Source of the DNA: DUML01 sp050949905
GTDB lineage: Bacteria; Bacillota; Desulfitobacteriia; Desulfitobacteriales; Syntrophobotulaceae
Assembly (NCBI GenBank): GCA_050949905.1
Contig: JBMNGP010000005.1
Span: 372,001-436,000, forward strand
Reading direction: 5' to 3'
DNA length: 64,000 bases
Of the stretch, positions 35,238 through 43,073 are shown one piece after another. Under the pieces are notes generated by a model, which worked only from the letters and a program-made list of their open reading frames with translations, did not search any database and was not told the DNA's origin. The position numbers were made by a program, and so were the translations under genes. Position 1 is the stretch's first letter. Each line of letters opens with the position of its first letter.

Positions 35238-36072
35238 TTGATTACGGAAAAAAAAATTAATAACCCGTTTAAATGAAACCAAAAAATATTTGCTTGATAC
35301 GATTTCCGAACCGCCGGAGTTTGGGATAATTTTAGGTTCCGGCTTGGGTAGCCTAGCTGAACGGGTTCAGGAGCAAACAGTTATTCCCTACAAAGAAATA
35401 CCTCATTTTCCTGTTTCCACTGTGGCAGGCCATTCCGGAAGGCTGGTCGTCGGAACCTTAGCCTCGAAAAGAGTTATAGTTTTGCAGGGGCGTTTTCACT
35501 ACTATGAAGGATATGAAATGCATGAAGTGACTTTCCCGGTACGCCTGATGAAAGCTTTGGCTGTTAAGAACTTGCTAGTAACCAATGCCGCCGGTGGAAT
35601 CAATCCGGCTTATAGTCCTGGAGATCTGGTGCTGATTAAAGATCATATCAATTTGATGGGCAATAACCCTCTGAAAGGTTCCAATATCTCGATTCATGGG
35701 CCAAGATTTCCTGATCTGAGTGAAGCTTATGATTCTCGATGGCTGGAAAAAGCCTTAGCAGTAATGGAAGAATTGGGCCTTAAAGCCCAACAAGGGGTTT
35801 ATGCGGCTGTCAGCGGCCCAAGTTATGAGACACCCGCAGAAATAAGGTTCTTGAGAATAGTTGGAGCCGATTTAGTGGGGATGTCGACCGTTCCCGAGGT
35901 CATCGTGGCCAATCACTGCGGGATGAGAGTTTTAGGCATTTCTTGTGTTACGAATATGGCAGCCGGAATCTTACCGCAAAAGTTGAGCCATGCCGAAGTA
36001 ATAGCTACTACCGAAAGAATAGAAAAAGACTTTGCCCATTTTGTCCATAAGCTCCTGGAAGCTTTAGATTAA
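35238..36072 (+). pseudogene. punA: purine nucleoside phosphorylase, N-terminal frameshift in an A9 run
   Basis: Cleaves purine nucleosides to base and (deoxy)ribose 1-phosphate. The trimeric-type signatures are present: GIILGSGLGSLAE, HFPVSTVAGHSGRLVVG, VTNAAGGINPAYSPGDLVLI and GPSYETPAEIRFL with VGMSTVPEVIVANHCG. The best start is TTG 35238 (AGGAGG at 35222-35227), giving Met-Ile-Thr-Glu-Lys-Lys, but the run of nine A at 35248-35256 shifts the frame. Removing one A joins it to Leu-Ile-Thr-Arg-Leu-Asn-Glu and the rest, making about 277 residues, the usual length. Without that correction only TTG 35290 (260 residues) remains and it lacks a binding site. A sequencing slip or polymerase slippage may explain it; the enzyme may well be functional. 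Confidence 0.8.
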
Positions 36073-36141
36073 CCCTGGAGCAGTAAGCAGGTTATTTATC
36101 GGTTTAAATGGTGTATTGGGTTGCGGAGGGGGCTTTACAAC

Positions 36142-37449
36142 ATGAGAATGGTGGAACTGATCGAAAAGAAAAGAGATGGCTTAGCGCTAACGCCGGCAGA
36201 GTTAAATTATATTGTCGGGGGTTATGTCCGGGGAGATATTCCCGATTACCAAATGGCGGCCTTAGCTATGGCTATTTACTATAGGGGTATGAACGCCGAA
36301 GAAACTGCCCAGCTCACCCTGGCCATGGCGGAAAGCGGGGAGCAAGTTGATCTCTCCGGCTTAGGAGAATTCACCGTCGATAAACATAGTTCCGGTGGAG
36401 TGGGCGATAAAACAACCCTGATAGTTGGCCCGCTGGTAGCCGCATGCGGACTTCCGGTAGCCAAAATGTCCGGGCGTGGCCTTGGTCATACAGGCGGAAC
36501 AATCGACAAGCTTGCGTCAATTCCGGGCTTTCAGATAGAAATAAGCCAGGAAGATTTTCTCCGCCAGGTTAAACAGATTGGAATAGCAATTATTGCCCAG
36601 AGCGGCAATTTGGTTCCAGCTGATAAAAAGCTCTATGCCTTAAGGGATGTTACCGCCACCGTTGATTCAATACCGCTGATCGCTTCTTCCATAATGAGTA
36701 AAAAAATTGCTGCTGGTGCTAACGGCATTGTTTTAGATGTTAAGTATGGTTCAGGTGCTTTTATGACTTCAGAGGCTAAGGCGGAAGAACTGGCTAAAAC
36801 TATGGTGGCCATTGGGCAGAATCTTAACAGAAAGACAGTTGCTGTTTTGAGCAATATGGATCAACCTTTAGGAAAGGCTGTTGGCAATAGCCTTGAGGTC
36901 TTGGAAGCAATAGATACTTTACAGGGAAATGGCCCGTTTGACCTTAAGGAAGTATGTTTGGAATTAGCCGGTTGGATGCTGCTCATCGGCAATAAAGCTA
37001 AATCCCTGCAAGAAGCTAAGAGACTCTTAACCGAAACACTGCAAAGCGGCCAAGCTTGGGAAAAATTCTTAGAGTTTGCTACTGCTCAAGGTGGCAAGAG
37101 CCAAGTCTTAATTAACAAAGATCTCCCTTTAGCCCAAGTCAGAGCTGAGTTTAAAGCCGACCGAACAGGCTATGTCCAAAAAATCAATGCACGTAAAATT
37201 GGTATTTCTGCTATGGTTCTGGGGGCGGGGAGAGAGACCAAAGAAAGCCTCATCGATTCTGGTGCGGGGGTTTATCTGCATGTTAAATGCGGTGATTATG
37301 TGCATGCCGGCCAGACGTTAGCTACGCTTTATACTTCTAAGGCGGAACAAATTAAGCCTTCATTGCAATTACTAGCTGAGGCCTTTGCCATCGACAATCT
37401 TCCCTTTTCGTCACCACCGCTTATTTCCCGGGTTATTTCAGGAGTTTAG
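36142..37449 (+). CDS. pdp: pyrimidine-nucleoside phosphorylase
   Basis: Phosphorolysis of uridine, thymidine and deoxyuridine. The 435-residue protein has the family N-terminal helical domain (MRMVELIEKKRDG), the phosphate-binding loop and signature DKHSSGGVGDKTTLIV (about 82-97), SGRGLGHTGGTIDKL (about 110-124) with the conserved substrate contacts, and VDSIPLIASSIMSKKIAAG (about 177). The C-terminal barrel ends in the biotinyl-like fold. ATG 36142 has GGAGGGGG nine bases upstream; a TTG at 36121 is less likely. Third gene of the nucleoside salvage group. Confidence 0.95.
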   Translation: MRMVELIEKKRDGLALTPAELNYIVGGYVRGDIPDYQMAALAMAIYYRGMNAEETAQLTLAMAESGEQVDLSGLGEFTVDKHSSGGVGDKTTLIVGPLVAACGLPVAKMSGRGLGHTGGTIDKLASIPGFQIEISQEDFLRQVKQIGIAIIAQSGNLVPADKKLYALRDVTATVDSIPLIASSIMSKKIAAGANGIVLDVKYGSGAFMTSEAKAEELAKTMVAIGQNLNRKTVAVLSNMDQPLGKAVGNSLEVLEAIDTLQGNGPFDLKEVCLELAGWMLLIGNKAKSLQEAKRLLTETLQSGQAWEKFLEFATAQGGKSQVLINKDLPLAQVRAEFKADRTGYVQKINARKIGISAMVLGAGRETKESLIDSGAGVYLHVKCGDYVHAGQTLATLYTSKAEQIKPSLQLLAEAFAIDNLPFSSPPLISRVISGV

Positions 37450-37547
37450 TATTTTCTTAAAGGATTTTTCCAAGATAGCTTTACAAAATTAATATTAACA
37501 ACATCCATGAAAACGTACTTCAGAGAACATAATATAAGATCATTTTC

Positions 37548-37575
37548 AAAAAAGGAATCAAATGATTCCTTTTTT
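37548..37575 (+). terminator. intrinsic terminator after pdp
   Basis: AAAAAAGGAATCA (37548-37560) and TGATTCCTTTTTT (37563-37575), a perfect 13-bp palindrome-like stem with a minimal loop. It would work in both directions. Confidence 0.85.
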
Positions 37576-37643
37576 GCTTCATAGGGCAAGTTCCGAGTTT
37601 AAAGATCATAAGCTTTATTAAGAATTTTGTTTAACTGGGGTCG

Positions 37644-38138
37644 ATGCTGATGCAAGAAAGAAAAAAGGTCTATAAAATTAATGATCAGATTGATACAAGT
37701 ATGAACTATGCTGTCTTAGCCAATGCTGATCGCTTAAAAAAGCACAGGCATGCTTGGAGAGTATGGAGAACCCTGCAAAGTTTTGGCTGTAAAGTATATG
37801 TAATAGCGCCTGATCTAAGTACGTTTGAAGGCAGTAAACTATATCCGGACTTGCAGAGCATTCCAGGGCAAGTAGATGTTGTTGTTCCTTGTCTAAGGGC
37901 AGAATTTCTGCCTGATTTGATTGAGGCTGTGGCGGCGGGCAAGGTAAAATACATTTGGTTTCAGGAGAAAAATTGGACACCGGAATTTGCCGCTCAAGCG
38001 GAAGAAAAGGGCATAGGAGTTCTACGAGGCTGTGTACTGAAACATAAAATTTATAAAAAACCTCTAGCCTTTTTCAACCCCTGTTATTGGCATGGGTTGA
38101 GTGTAGCGAAGGTTCCAAACAAATATCACTTTTCATAG
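37644..38138 (+). CDS. CoA-binding domain protein (YccU type)
   Basis: The 164 residues form one Rossmann-like domain. Segments YAVLANADRLKKHRHAWRVW (about 22-41), GCKVYVIAPD (about 47), VDVVVPCLRAEFLPDLIEAV (about 77) and KYIWFQEKNWTPEFAAQA (about 100), then LRGCVLKHK, follow the CoA_binding_2 pattern. The typical G-x-S near the N-terminus is altered, so CoA binding is uncertain. ATG 37644 or ATG 37650 could start it; both share TGGGGTCG as a weak binding site. No metabolic partner is adjacent. Confidence 0.7.
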   Translation: MLMQERKKVYKINDQIDTSMNYAVLANADRLKKHRHAWRVWRTLQSFGCKVYVIAPDLSTFEGSKLYPDLQSIPGQVDVVVPCLRAEFLPDLIEAVAAGKVKYIWFQEKNWTPEFAAQAEEKGIGVLRGCVLKHKIYKKPLAFFNPCYWHGLSVAKVPNKYHFS

Positions 38139-38221
38139 GTTCTAAATATAAAACTTTTATTTAAGGGCATACTAAAACCACTATCAATCATTTTAACCAT
38201 TTTTACATGGGAGGTTATAGT

Positions 38222-39397
38222 ATGCCCAAAAAAAGACCGCTGGGGGTATTTATAGTTGTTTTAGCTACTACCTGTTTTTTAGCGTTTAATGTAGCACCCT
38301 TGAAGGCCGCTAACATTGAAACTACTGCTGAAAGTGCCATATTAATAGAAGCAACAACAGGTAAAATCTTATATGAAAAAGAAGCGCATAAAGAACTTCC
38401 GCCGGCCAGCGTCACTAAACTTATGACTTTGCTGGTAGCGGCAGAAGCTATCGAAACGGGTAAAGTTAAGTTGACTGATATAGTAACCGCCAGTGAGCGA
38501 GCCTCCTCTTTAGGCGGATCCCAAATTTGGCTGGAAACTGGTGAGCAATTTACTTTGGAGGAAATGCTAATTGCCATTGCGGTAGGTTCCGCTAATGATT
38601 GTTGTGTGGCGGTCGCTGAACACATTTATGGAACACATGAAGAATTTGTGGACAAAATGAATCAGAAAGCGAGAAATTTGGGCTTAAAGAATACTAATTT
38701 TGTTAATTCCTATGGGCTGCCGGCCAAGGGCCATTACAGCAGTGCCTACGATCTGGCTGTTCTTGGGCGCGAGGCTCTTAAATATCCCTTGATAACAAAA
38801 CTTACAGCAATTAAAGAATATGATCTCCGGAACGGGGAGTTTAAGCTTTGGAATACCAATAAACTTTTATGGTGGTACGAGGGTACCGACGGATTTAAAA
38901 CGGGCTGGACCCAGGAAGCTAAATATTGCCTGGCTTCTACGGTAGAACGCAATGGTTTGAGGTTAATATGTCTTGTGATGGCCGTACCCGAAGTAAGAGG
39001 GCATTTTCAAGAGTCCATGAAAATTTACAATTATGGGTTTGCCAATTATGCTTATAAAGAGTTTGCCCCTGTTGGTTCCAAACAGGGAGAAGTGTTAGTA
39101 CACAAAGGCTCAGACATTAGGGTAGACCTTGTGGCTGAAAGTCCGGTAGGACTTTGTGTGGAAAAAGGAAAAGATCAAGATTGCAGGCTGGAAACAAAGC
39201 TAACACCTGTCGTGACAGCACCAGTGGCTAAAGACCAGAAATTGGGTGAAATTATCCTTTATTGCGGTCAAGTGGAACAAGGAAGAGTAAACCTTGTAGC
39301 TAAGGAAGATGTCAAAAGGGCTAAGTTCTTAGAAATAGTTACGAGAACCATACAGGAATCATACAGTCTGCAACCGTCTATATACACTTATAACTAA
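38222..39397 (+). CDS. dacF: D-alanyl-D-alanine carboxypeptidase (DacF type)
   Basis: Low-molecular-weight penicillin-binding protein that trims pentapeptide stems. The 391-residue precursor has a signal peptide (residues 1-31, cut after PLKA), the S-x-x-K motif PPASVTKLM (about 59-67), S-x-N in VGSANDCCVAVAEH (about 122) and K-T-G in GFKTGWTQEAKYC (about 224), then a C-terminal PBP5-type domain. ATG 38222 has GGGAGGT upstream. In Bacillus dacF precedes spoIIAA on the same strand and is read in the forespore; here it converges on sigF, with a 4-base overlap of the two stop regions. Confidence 0.92.
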   Translation: MPKKRPLGVFIVVLATTCFLAFNVAPLKAANIETTAESAILIEATTGKILYEKEAHKELPPASVTKLMTLLVAAEAIETGKVKLTDIVTASERASSLGGSQIWLETGEQFTLEEMLIAIAVGSANDCCVAVAEHIYGTHEEFVDKMNQKARNLGLKNTNFVNSYGLPAKGHYSSAYDLAVLGREALKYPLITKLTAIKEYDLRNGEFKLWNTNKLLWWYEGTDGFKTGWTQEAKYCLASTVERNGLRLICLVMAVPEVRGHFQESMKIYNYGFANYAYKEFAPVGSKQGEVLVHKGSDIRVDLVAESPVGLCVEKGKDQDCRLETKLTPVVTAPVAKDQKLGEIILYCGQVEQGRVNLVAKEDVKRAKFLEIVTRTIQESYSLQPSIYTYN

Positions 39398-40179
39398 TAT
39401 GCTTGGTCTTCTTCAGCGAGAATTTGCCTTAAACGATGCAAAGCAGCTCGTTCGATGCGTGAGATCTGAACCTGCGAGAGTTTCATTTTTTTAGCAATCT
39501 CACTTTGAGTTTTATCCTCAAAGAACCTCATTATTAAGATTTTTTTTTCGCGTTCCGGTAGTTTATTTAAGACTTCCATGAGAGCAATTTTCTCAAACCA
39601 TCCTTGATTGGCTTCTTTATCTAAAGGCAATTGATCCAAAACATAAATGGGATCCGAGTCATCTTGGTAAAGGGTATCATGAATAGACGTAGGACTTTGA
39701 ACGGCTTCCAAGGCCATAATAATATCTTCGCTGGGAACACCTAGGTCTGCAGCAATTTCATTGATGGTTGGCTCTCTTTTCAATCCCAAAGAGAGCTTTT
39801 CCCGGGAACGATTAATCTTGTAAACCAGTTCTTTGTAAGAACGGGGTACTTTAATGGGATGGTCATCACGTAAGAACCTTCTGATCTCCCCGATAATCAT
39901 CGGTACGGCATAGGTTGAGAATTTTACCCCATAGGAAAAGTCAAATTTATCAATTGCTTTCATTAACCCTATAGTACCTATTTGAAAAAGATCTTCCAAT
40001 TCATAACCTCTGTGGGCAAAACGCTGAATTAAATTAAAAATAAGTTTTAAGTTGCAATTGACCAGATGCTCCCTGGCCGCCTTATCACCTTTTTGAGCTT
40101 GACGCAATAGTTCCATCATTTCCTGTTCAGAGAGCAGGGGGAAGCGGGGCAAGTTCATATCAGATAGTCTTTGAATCAT
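39394..40179 (-). CDS. sigF: RNA polymerase forespore sigma factor SigF
   Basis: The first compartment-specific sigma factor of sporulation. The 261 residues show region 2 (NLKLIFNLIQRFAHRGYELE, then DLFQIGTIGLMKAIDKFDF), region 3 (HPIKVPRSYKELVYKINRS) and region 4 (LPEREKKILIMRFFEDKTQS and EIAKKMKLSQVQISRIERAA, the helix-turn-helix). SigF and SigG are similar; the position behind spoIIAA-spoIIAB decides for SigF. ATG 40179 has AGAGGAGGT seven bases upstream. The stop TAG overlaps the dacF stop on the other strand, so there is no room for a terminator between the two convergent genes. Confidence 0.95.
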   Translation of the reverse strand: MIQRLSDMNLPRFPLLSEQEMMELLRQAQKGDKAAREHLVNCNLKLIFNLIQRFAHRGYELEDLFQIGTIGLMKAIDKFDFSYGVKFSTYAVPMIIGEIRRFLRDDHPIKVPRSYKELVYKINRSREKLSLGLKREPTINEIAADLGVPSEDIIMALEAVQSPTSIHDTLYQDDSDPIYVLDQLPLDKEANQGWFEKIALMEVLNKLPEREKKILIMRFFEDKTQSEIAKKMKLSQVQISRIERAALHRLRQILAEEDQAY

Positions 40180-40193
40180 TACACTACCTCCTC

Positions 40194-40631
40194 TTAATGA
40201 GAGGAGGGTGGTTGGGTATTGATATTTTTAACCATAATGACCTTGGTTCCCCTATTTACCTCCGATTCAACCCGAAGTTCATCCATAAAAGACTGCATAA
40301 AGATAAAACCAAGGCCCATCCTCTCGGGGTCAGTGGAAAAGGAGGCCTGCATAGCCTGTTTAATATCAGGAATTCCACAACCCTCGTCACTGACCTGGAT
40401 TTTAATTTTATTTGCAGTTACTTCTAGTTCCAGAGTTACCAAGTAATCCGGCTTATTAGAGTAGCCATGAATAATAGCATTGGAAACCGCTTCAGAGACA
40501 GCTACCTTAAGTTCTTCCAATTCATTGATCGGAAGATCTAATTGTGCACCCAGAGTGGAGGCCAGCATTCTGGCAATGGTTACATTTTCAGGCCAGCTAG
40601 AAAATGTGAGCTGGAGCTTATTAACTTTCAT
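40194..40631 (-). CDS. spoIIAB: anti-sigma F factor and kinase SpoIIAB
   Basis: Holds SigF inactive and phosphorylates SpoIIAA. The 145-residue GHKL kinase shows the N box ELKVAVSEAVSNAIIHGY (about 39-56), the G1 box VSDEGCGIPDIKQAMQ (about 87) and the G2 box PERMGLGFIFMQSFMD (about 109). I chose ATG 40631, which has AAAGGGG upstream and gives the standard length; the upstream ATG 40649 would add six residues. It lies 14 bases before sigF and 27 bases after spoIIAA. Confidence 0.95.
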   Translation of the reverse strand: MKVNKLQLTFSSWPENVTIARMLASTLGAQLDLPINELEELKVAVSEAVSNAIIHGYSNKPDYLVTLELEVTANKIKIQVSDEGCGIPDIKQAMQASFSTDPERMGLGFIFMQSFMDELRVESEVNRGTKVIMVKNINTQPPSSH

Positions 40632-40658
40632 CTTTTTTCCCCTTTCCATAGCTTTGGT

Positions 40659-40976
40659 TTACTGTGCTTTTTCTTCCGGAATAAAATCGATGATTTTCGG
40701 AAGTCCTGACAACTCCATTATGTTATAGAGATGCGGAGGTACGTTGGCAATAAGTATTTTTCCTCCCAGAGGGAGTAATTTTTTATATCTCCCCAGGATA
40801 ACTCCTAAGCCGGAGCTGTCAATAAAGGTTAAGTCATCCATATGCAACACAACGGTTCGGATCCCTTTTTTGTCTATTTCCGAATCAATAAGCCGCTTTA
40901 ATTCATCTGCATTATTCATATCCAGTTCGCCTTCGACGGAGAGATGGAGGGTTTGACGCTCAATCCTTTTTTTCAT
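40659..40976 (-). CDS. spoIIAA: anti-anti-sigma factor SpoIIAA
   Basis: Frees SigF by binding SpoIIAB; its activity depends on dephosphorylation by SpoIIE. The 105-residue STAS domain has LHMDDLTFIDSSGLGVILGR (about 44-63) with the phosphorylated Ser in the DSSGLG loop. It is about ten residues shorter than the Bacillus protein, with the shortfall at both ends. ATG 40976 follows AGGAGTG with a ten-base gap. First gene of the minus-strand spoIIA operon; a SigH-like promoter lies upstream. Confidence 0.93.
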   Translation of the reverse strand: MKKRIERQTLHLSVEGELDMNNADELKRLIDSEIDKKGIRTVVLHMDDLTFIDSSGLGVILGRYKKLLPLGGKILIANVPPHLYNIMELSGLPKIIDFIPEEKAQ

Positions 40977-41016
40977 TTGTTAAACACACTCCTATGCAAC
41001 AAGTAGTAAAAGTAAT

Positions 41017-41043
41017 CTTCGACATTAGCCATATTATTCCTCT
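41017..41043 (-). promoter_or_regulatory. SigH-like promoter with overlapping 0A box, upstream of spoIIAA
   Basis: On the minus strand AGAGGAATA (41043-41035) fits RWAGGAxxT, then 13 bases, then CGAAG (41021-41017). A perfect 0A box TGTCGAA overlaps the -10. Sequence and spacing copy the element before spo0A. SigH and Spo0A control of spoIIA is established in Bacillus. Confidence 0.55.
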
Positions 41044-41182
41044 GTGGAACCGGATTTATCTTCTTGGCTTATTTCCACACTTTAGGAAGAATAATTAATT
41101 ATTAAAACCAAAATACCGAATTTGCAGCAAATTTATGGGGAAAAATAACTAAAACATTATTAAGATTTTTGAGGTGATTAGA

Positions 41183-41653
41183 ATGCCAAACTCTAATTTA
41201 CGTCCTCCCAACATAAATGTTACTGCCGAGGAATATAAGGAAATTACCGAGAAGCTGGCTCCTAAACCAAGAGTGCTCAAAAATGCTGTTTTAGCTTTTT
41301 TAGTAGGCGGATTAATCTGCAGCATCGGTCAAATAATAATTAATTTTTATATGCTGTACCTGGAATTGCCAAAAGTCTCAGCCCAAATAGCCGGGACAGC
41401 AACTTTAATTTTTCTCGGAGCTCTTTTAACAGGTTTAGGGGTCTATGATGAAATTGTAAAAATTGGCGGGGCTGGCGGGATTGTTCCTGTCACTGGTTTT
41501 TCTAACTCCATGGTTTCGCCCGCTCTGGAATATAAGAGAGAAGGCTATGTTTTTGGGGTTGGAGGCAAATTATTTACTATTGCCGGGCCAATTCTAGTCT
41601 ATGGAATTGCCAGCTCCATAATTGTAGGGATTATCTATCTGCTGTTGAGGTAA
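41183..41653 (+). CDS. spoVAC: stage V sporulation protein AC
   Basis: A 156-residue membrane protein with four hydrophobic segments. SpoVAC is a mechanosensitive-channel-like part of the SpoVA complex, which moves dipicolinic acid into and out of the spore. Family patterns are visible: AFLVGGLICSIGQ (about 40), GLGVYDEIVKIGGAGGIVPV (about 88) and GFSNSMVSPALEYKREG. ATG 41183 has GAGGTG upstream; GTG 41174 overlaps that site. It leads a spoVAC-AD-AE-F group transcribed away from spoIIA. SigG control is expected, but I see no clear SigG promoter. Confidence 0.94.
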   Translation: MPNSNLRPPNINVTAEEYKEITEKLAPKPRVLKNAVLAFLVGGLICSIGQIIINFYMLYLELPKVSAQIAGTATLIFLGALLTGLGVYDEIVKIGGAGGIVPVTGFSNSMVSPALEYKREGYVFGVGGKLFTIAGPILVYGIASSIIVGIIYLLLR

Positions 41654-41680
41654 GAGCATCGGTGAAGGGAGATGAACTAA

Positions 41681-42691
41681 TTGAATTATAAAAAGACCGG
41701 AAACCAAAGCGTGGTTTTTCAAAATCCTCCTGTAGTAGTATCGAGTTATACCGTTGTTGGTCCGAAAGAAGGAAAGGGCCCCTTAAAAGACAGTTTTGAT
41801 GTTATTCTTAAAGATACTTATGACGGAGAAAAGTCTTGGGAAAGAACTGAAGCGAAGATGCTGGAAAAGGCGATGCGGGGAGCCGTTGATAAAGCTCAAG
41901 TCCCTCTGGAGTCTGTAGATTATATTTTAGCCGGGGATCTTTTAAATCAGATTATTTCCGCCAACTTTGCCGCTCGCCAGCTGGGCTTACCTTTTATTGG
42001 CCTTTACGGGGCCTGTTCCACTATGGCTTTATCGCTTGCCCTGGGAGCAATGCTGATTGACGGAGGGTATGCCGCTAAAGTGTTATGCAGTGCTTCCAGC
42101 CATCATGATACTGCGGAACGACAGTACAGGCTTCCTACCGAACAAGGAAATCAAAGAGCAATGTATGCCCAATGGACGGTGACAGGTGCAGGCACTATTT
42201 TACTTGCCGCTGCCGGCAGCGGCCCGAGGGTAACCGCAGCTACTATTGGCAGAGTTATCGATTACGGAGAAACTGACACTAATAATATGGGAGCGGCTAT
42301 GGCTCCTGCTGTTGCGGATACGATTTTGAATCATTTTCAGGACTTAAATCGCCCCTCTGATTATTATGATTTAGTTGCTACAGGGGATCTAGGAATGCTG
42401 GGCCTGCAATTACTAATAGAACTCCTCAAGAGAAGCAACTTTAGTGTCGCCAAGAACCTTACCGATTGCGGAGTAATGATCTTTAGCCCTGAACAGGATA
42501 CCCACGCCGGCGGAAGTGGCTGCGGTTGCTCAGCAGTTGTTTTAGGCGGTGATATTTTAAATAGGATGCAAAACGGTGAACTTAACAAAGTGCTTTTGAT
42601 TGGCAGCGGCTCTTTGCATAGTCCGGCTTCAGCCCTGCAAGGGGAATCCATGCCCTCAATCGGCCATGCTATTTCTCTGGAAATGCCATAA
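41681..42691 (+). CDS. spoVAD: stage V sporulation protein AD
   Basis: SpoVAD is a thiolase-fold protein that binds dipicolinic acid on the inner spore membrane. The 336 residues show the thiolase-like GLYGACSTMALSLALGAMLI (about 106-125) and the C-terminal HAGGSGCGCSAVVLGGDIL (about 270). The start is TTG 41681; an ATG at 41672 is immediately followed by a stop. AAGGGAGA lies upstream. It shares one base with a possible start of the next gene. Confidence 0.94.
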   Translation: MNYKKTGNQSVVFQNPPVVVSSYTVVGPKEGKGPLKDSFDVILKDTYDGEKSWERTEAKMLEKAMRGAVDKAQVPLESVDYILAGDLLNQIISANFAARQLGLPFIGLYGACSTMALSLALGAMLIDGGYAAKVLCSASSHHDTAERQYRLPTEQGNQRAMYAQWTVTGAGTILLAAAGSGPRVTAATIGRVIDYGETDTNNMGAAMAPAVADTILNHFQDLNRPSDYYDLVATGDLGMLGLQLLIELLKRSNFSVAKNLTDCGVMIFSPEQDTHAGGSGCGCSAVVLGGDILNRMQNGELNKVLLIGSGSLHSPASALQGESMPSIGHAISLEMP

Positions 42692-42705
42692 TGGAGGTGT
42701 CAGCA

Positions 42706-43068
42706 TTGTTTAATAATATAATCCCTGCCTTTCTGGTAGGTGGTTTAATTTGTGTAATTGGTCAATTGCTCATGGATTTAACCAAAGCTAAAATTACTCC
42801 ATCCCATGTCCTGGTTGGTTTTGTAACTGCCGGAGTTATTTTGGGAGCTTTAGGATTATATGAACCCTTGGTGAAAATTGGGGGAGCAGGAGCAACAATT
42901 CCTTTATCAGGTTTTGGCTATACTTTAGCTAAAGGTGCTATGGAAGGTGCTCAATCTAGTGGCTTAATAGGCGCTTTCTCCGGGGGAATTCAAGCTACAG
43001 CGGTTGGTATTGCCGCAGCTGTATTTTTTGGTTACATGGCGGCAGTTGTATTTAATCCGAAAGGTTGA
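42706..43068 (+). CDS. spoVAE: stage V sporulation protein AE (AEB type)
   Basis: A 120-residue membrane protein related to SpoVAC: FLVGGLICVIGQLLMDL (about 9-25), LGLYEPLVKIGGAGATIPLS (about 49) and GFGYTLAKGAMEG. I prefer TTG 42706 because GGAGGTG lies six bases ahead; the ATG at 42691 would overlap the spoVAD stop and has no binding site. SpoVAC, SpoVAD and SpoVAEB form the minimal SpoVA set conserved in clostridial spore formers, and all three are here. Confidence 0.92.
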   Translation: MFNNIIPAFLVGGLICVIGQLLMDLTKAKITPSHVLVGFVTAGVILGALGLYEPLVKIGGAGATIPLSGFGYTLAKGAMEGAQSSGLIGAFSGGIQATAVGIAAAVFFGYMAAVVFNPKG

Positions 43069-43073
43069 TAATT

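Noticed and set aside
41100..41182. SigG promoter before spoVAC
   Set aside because: CATTATTA resembles a -10, but no GAATA-type -35 lies 17-18 bases upstream.
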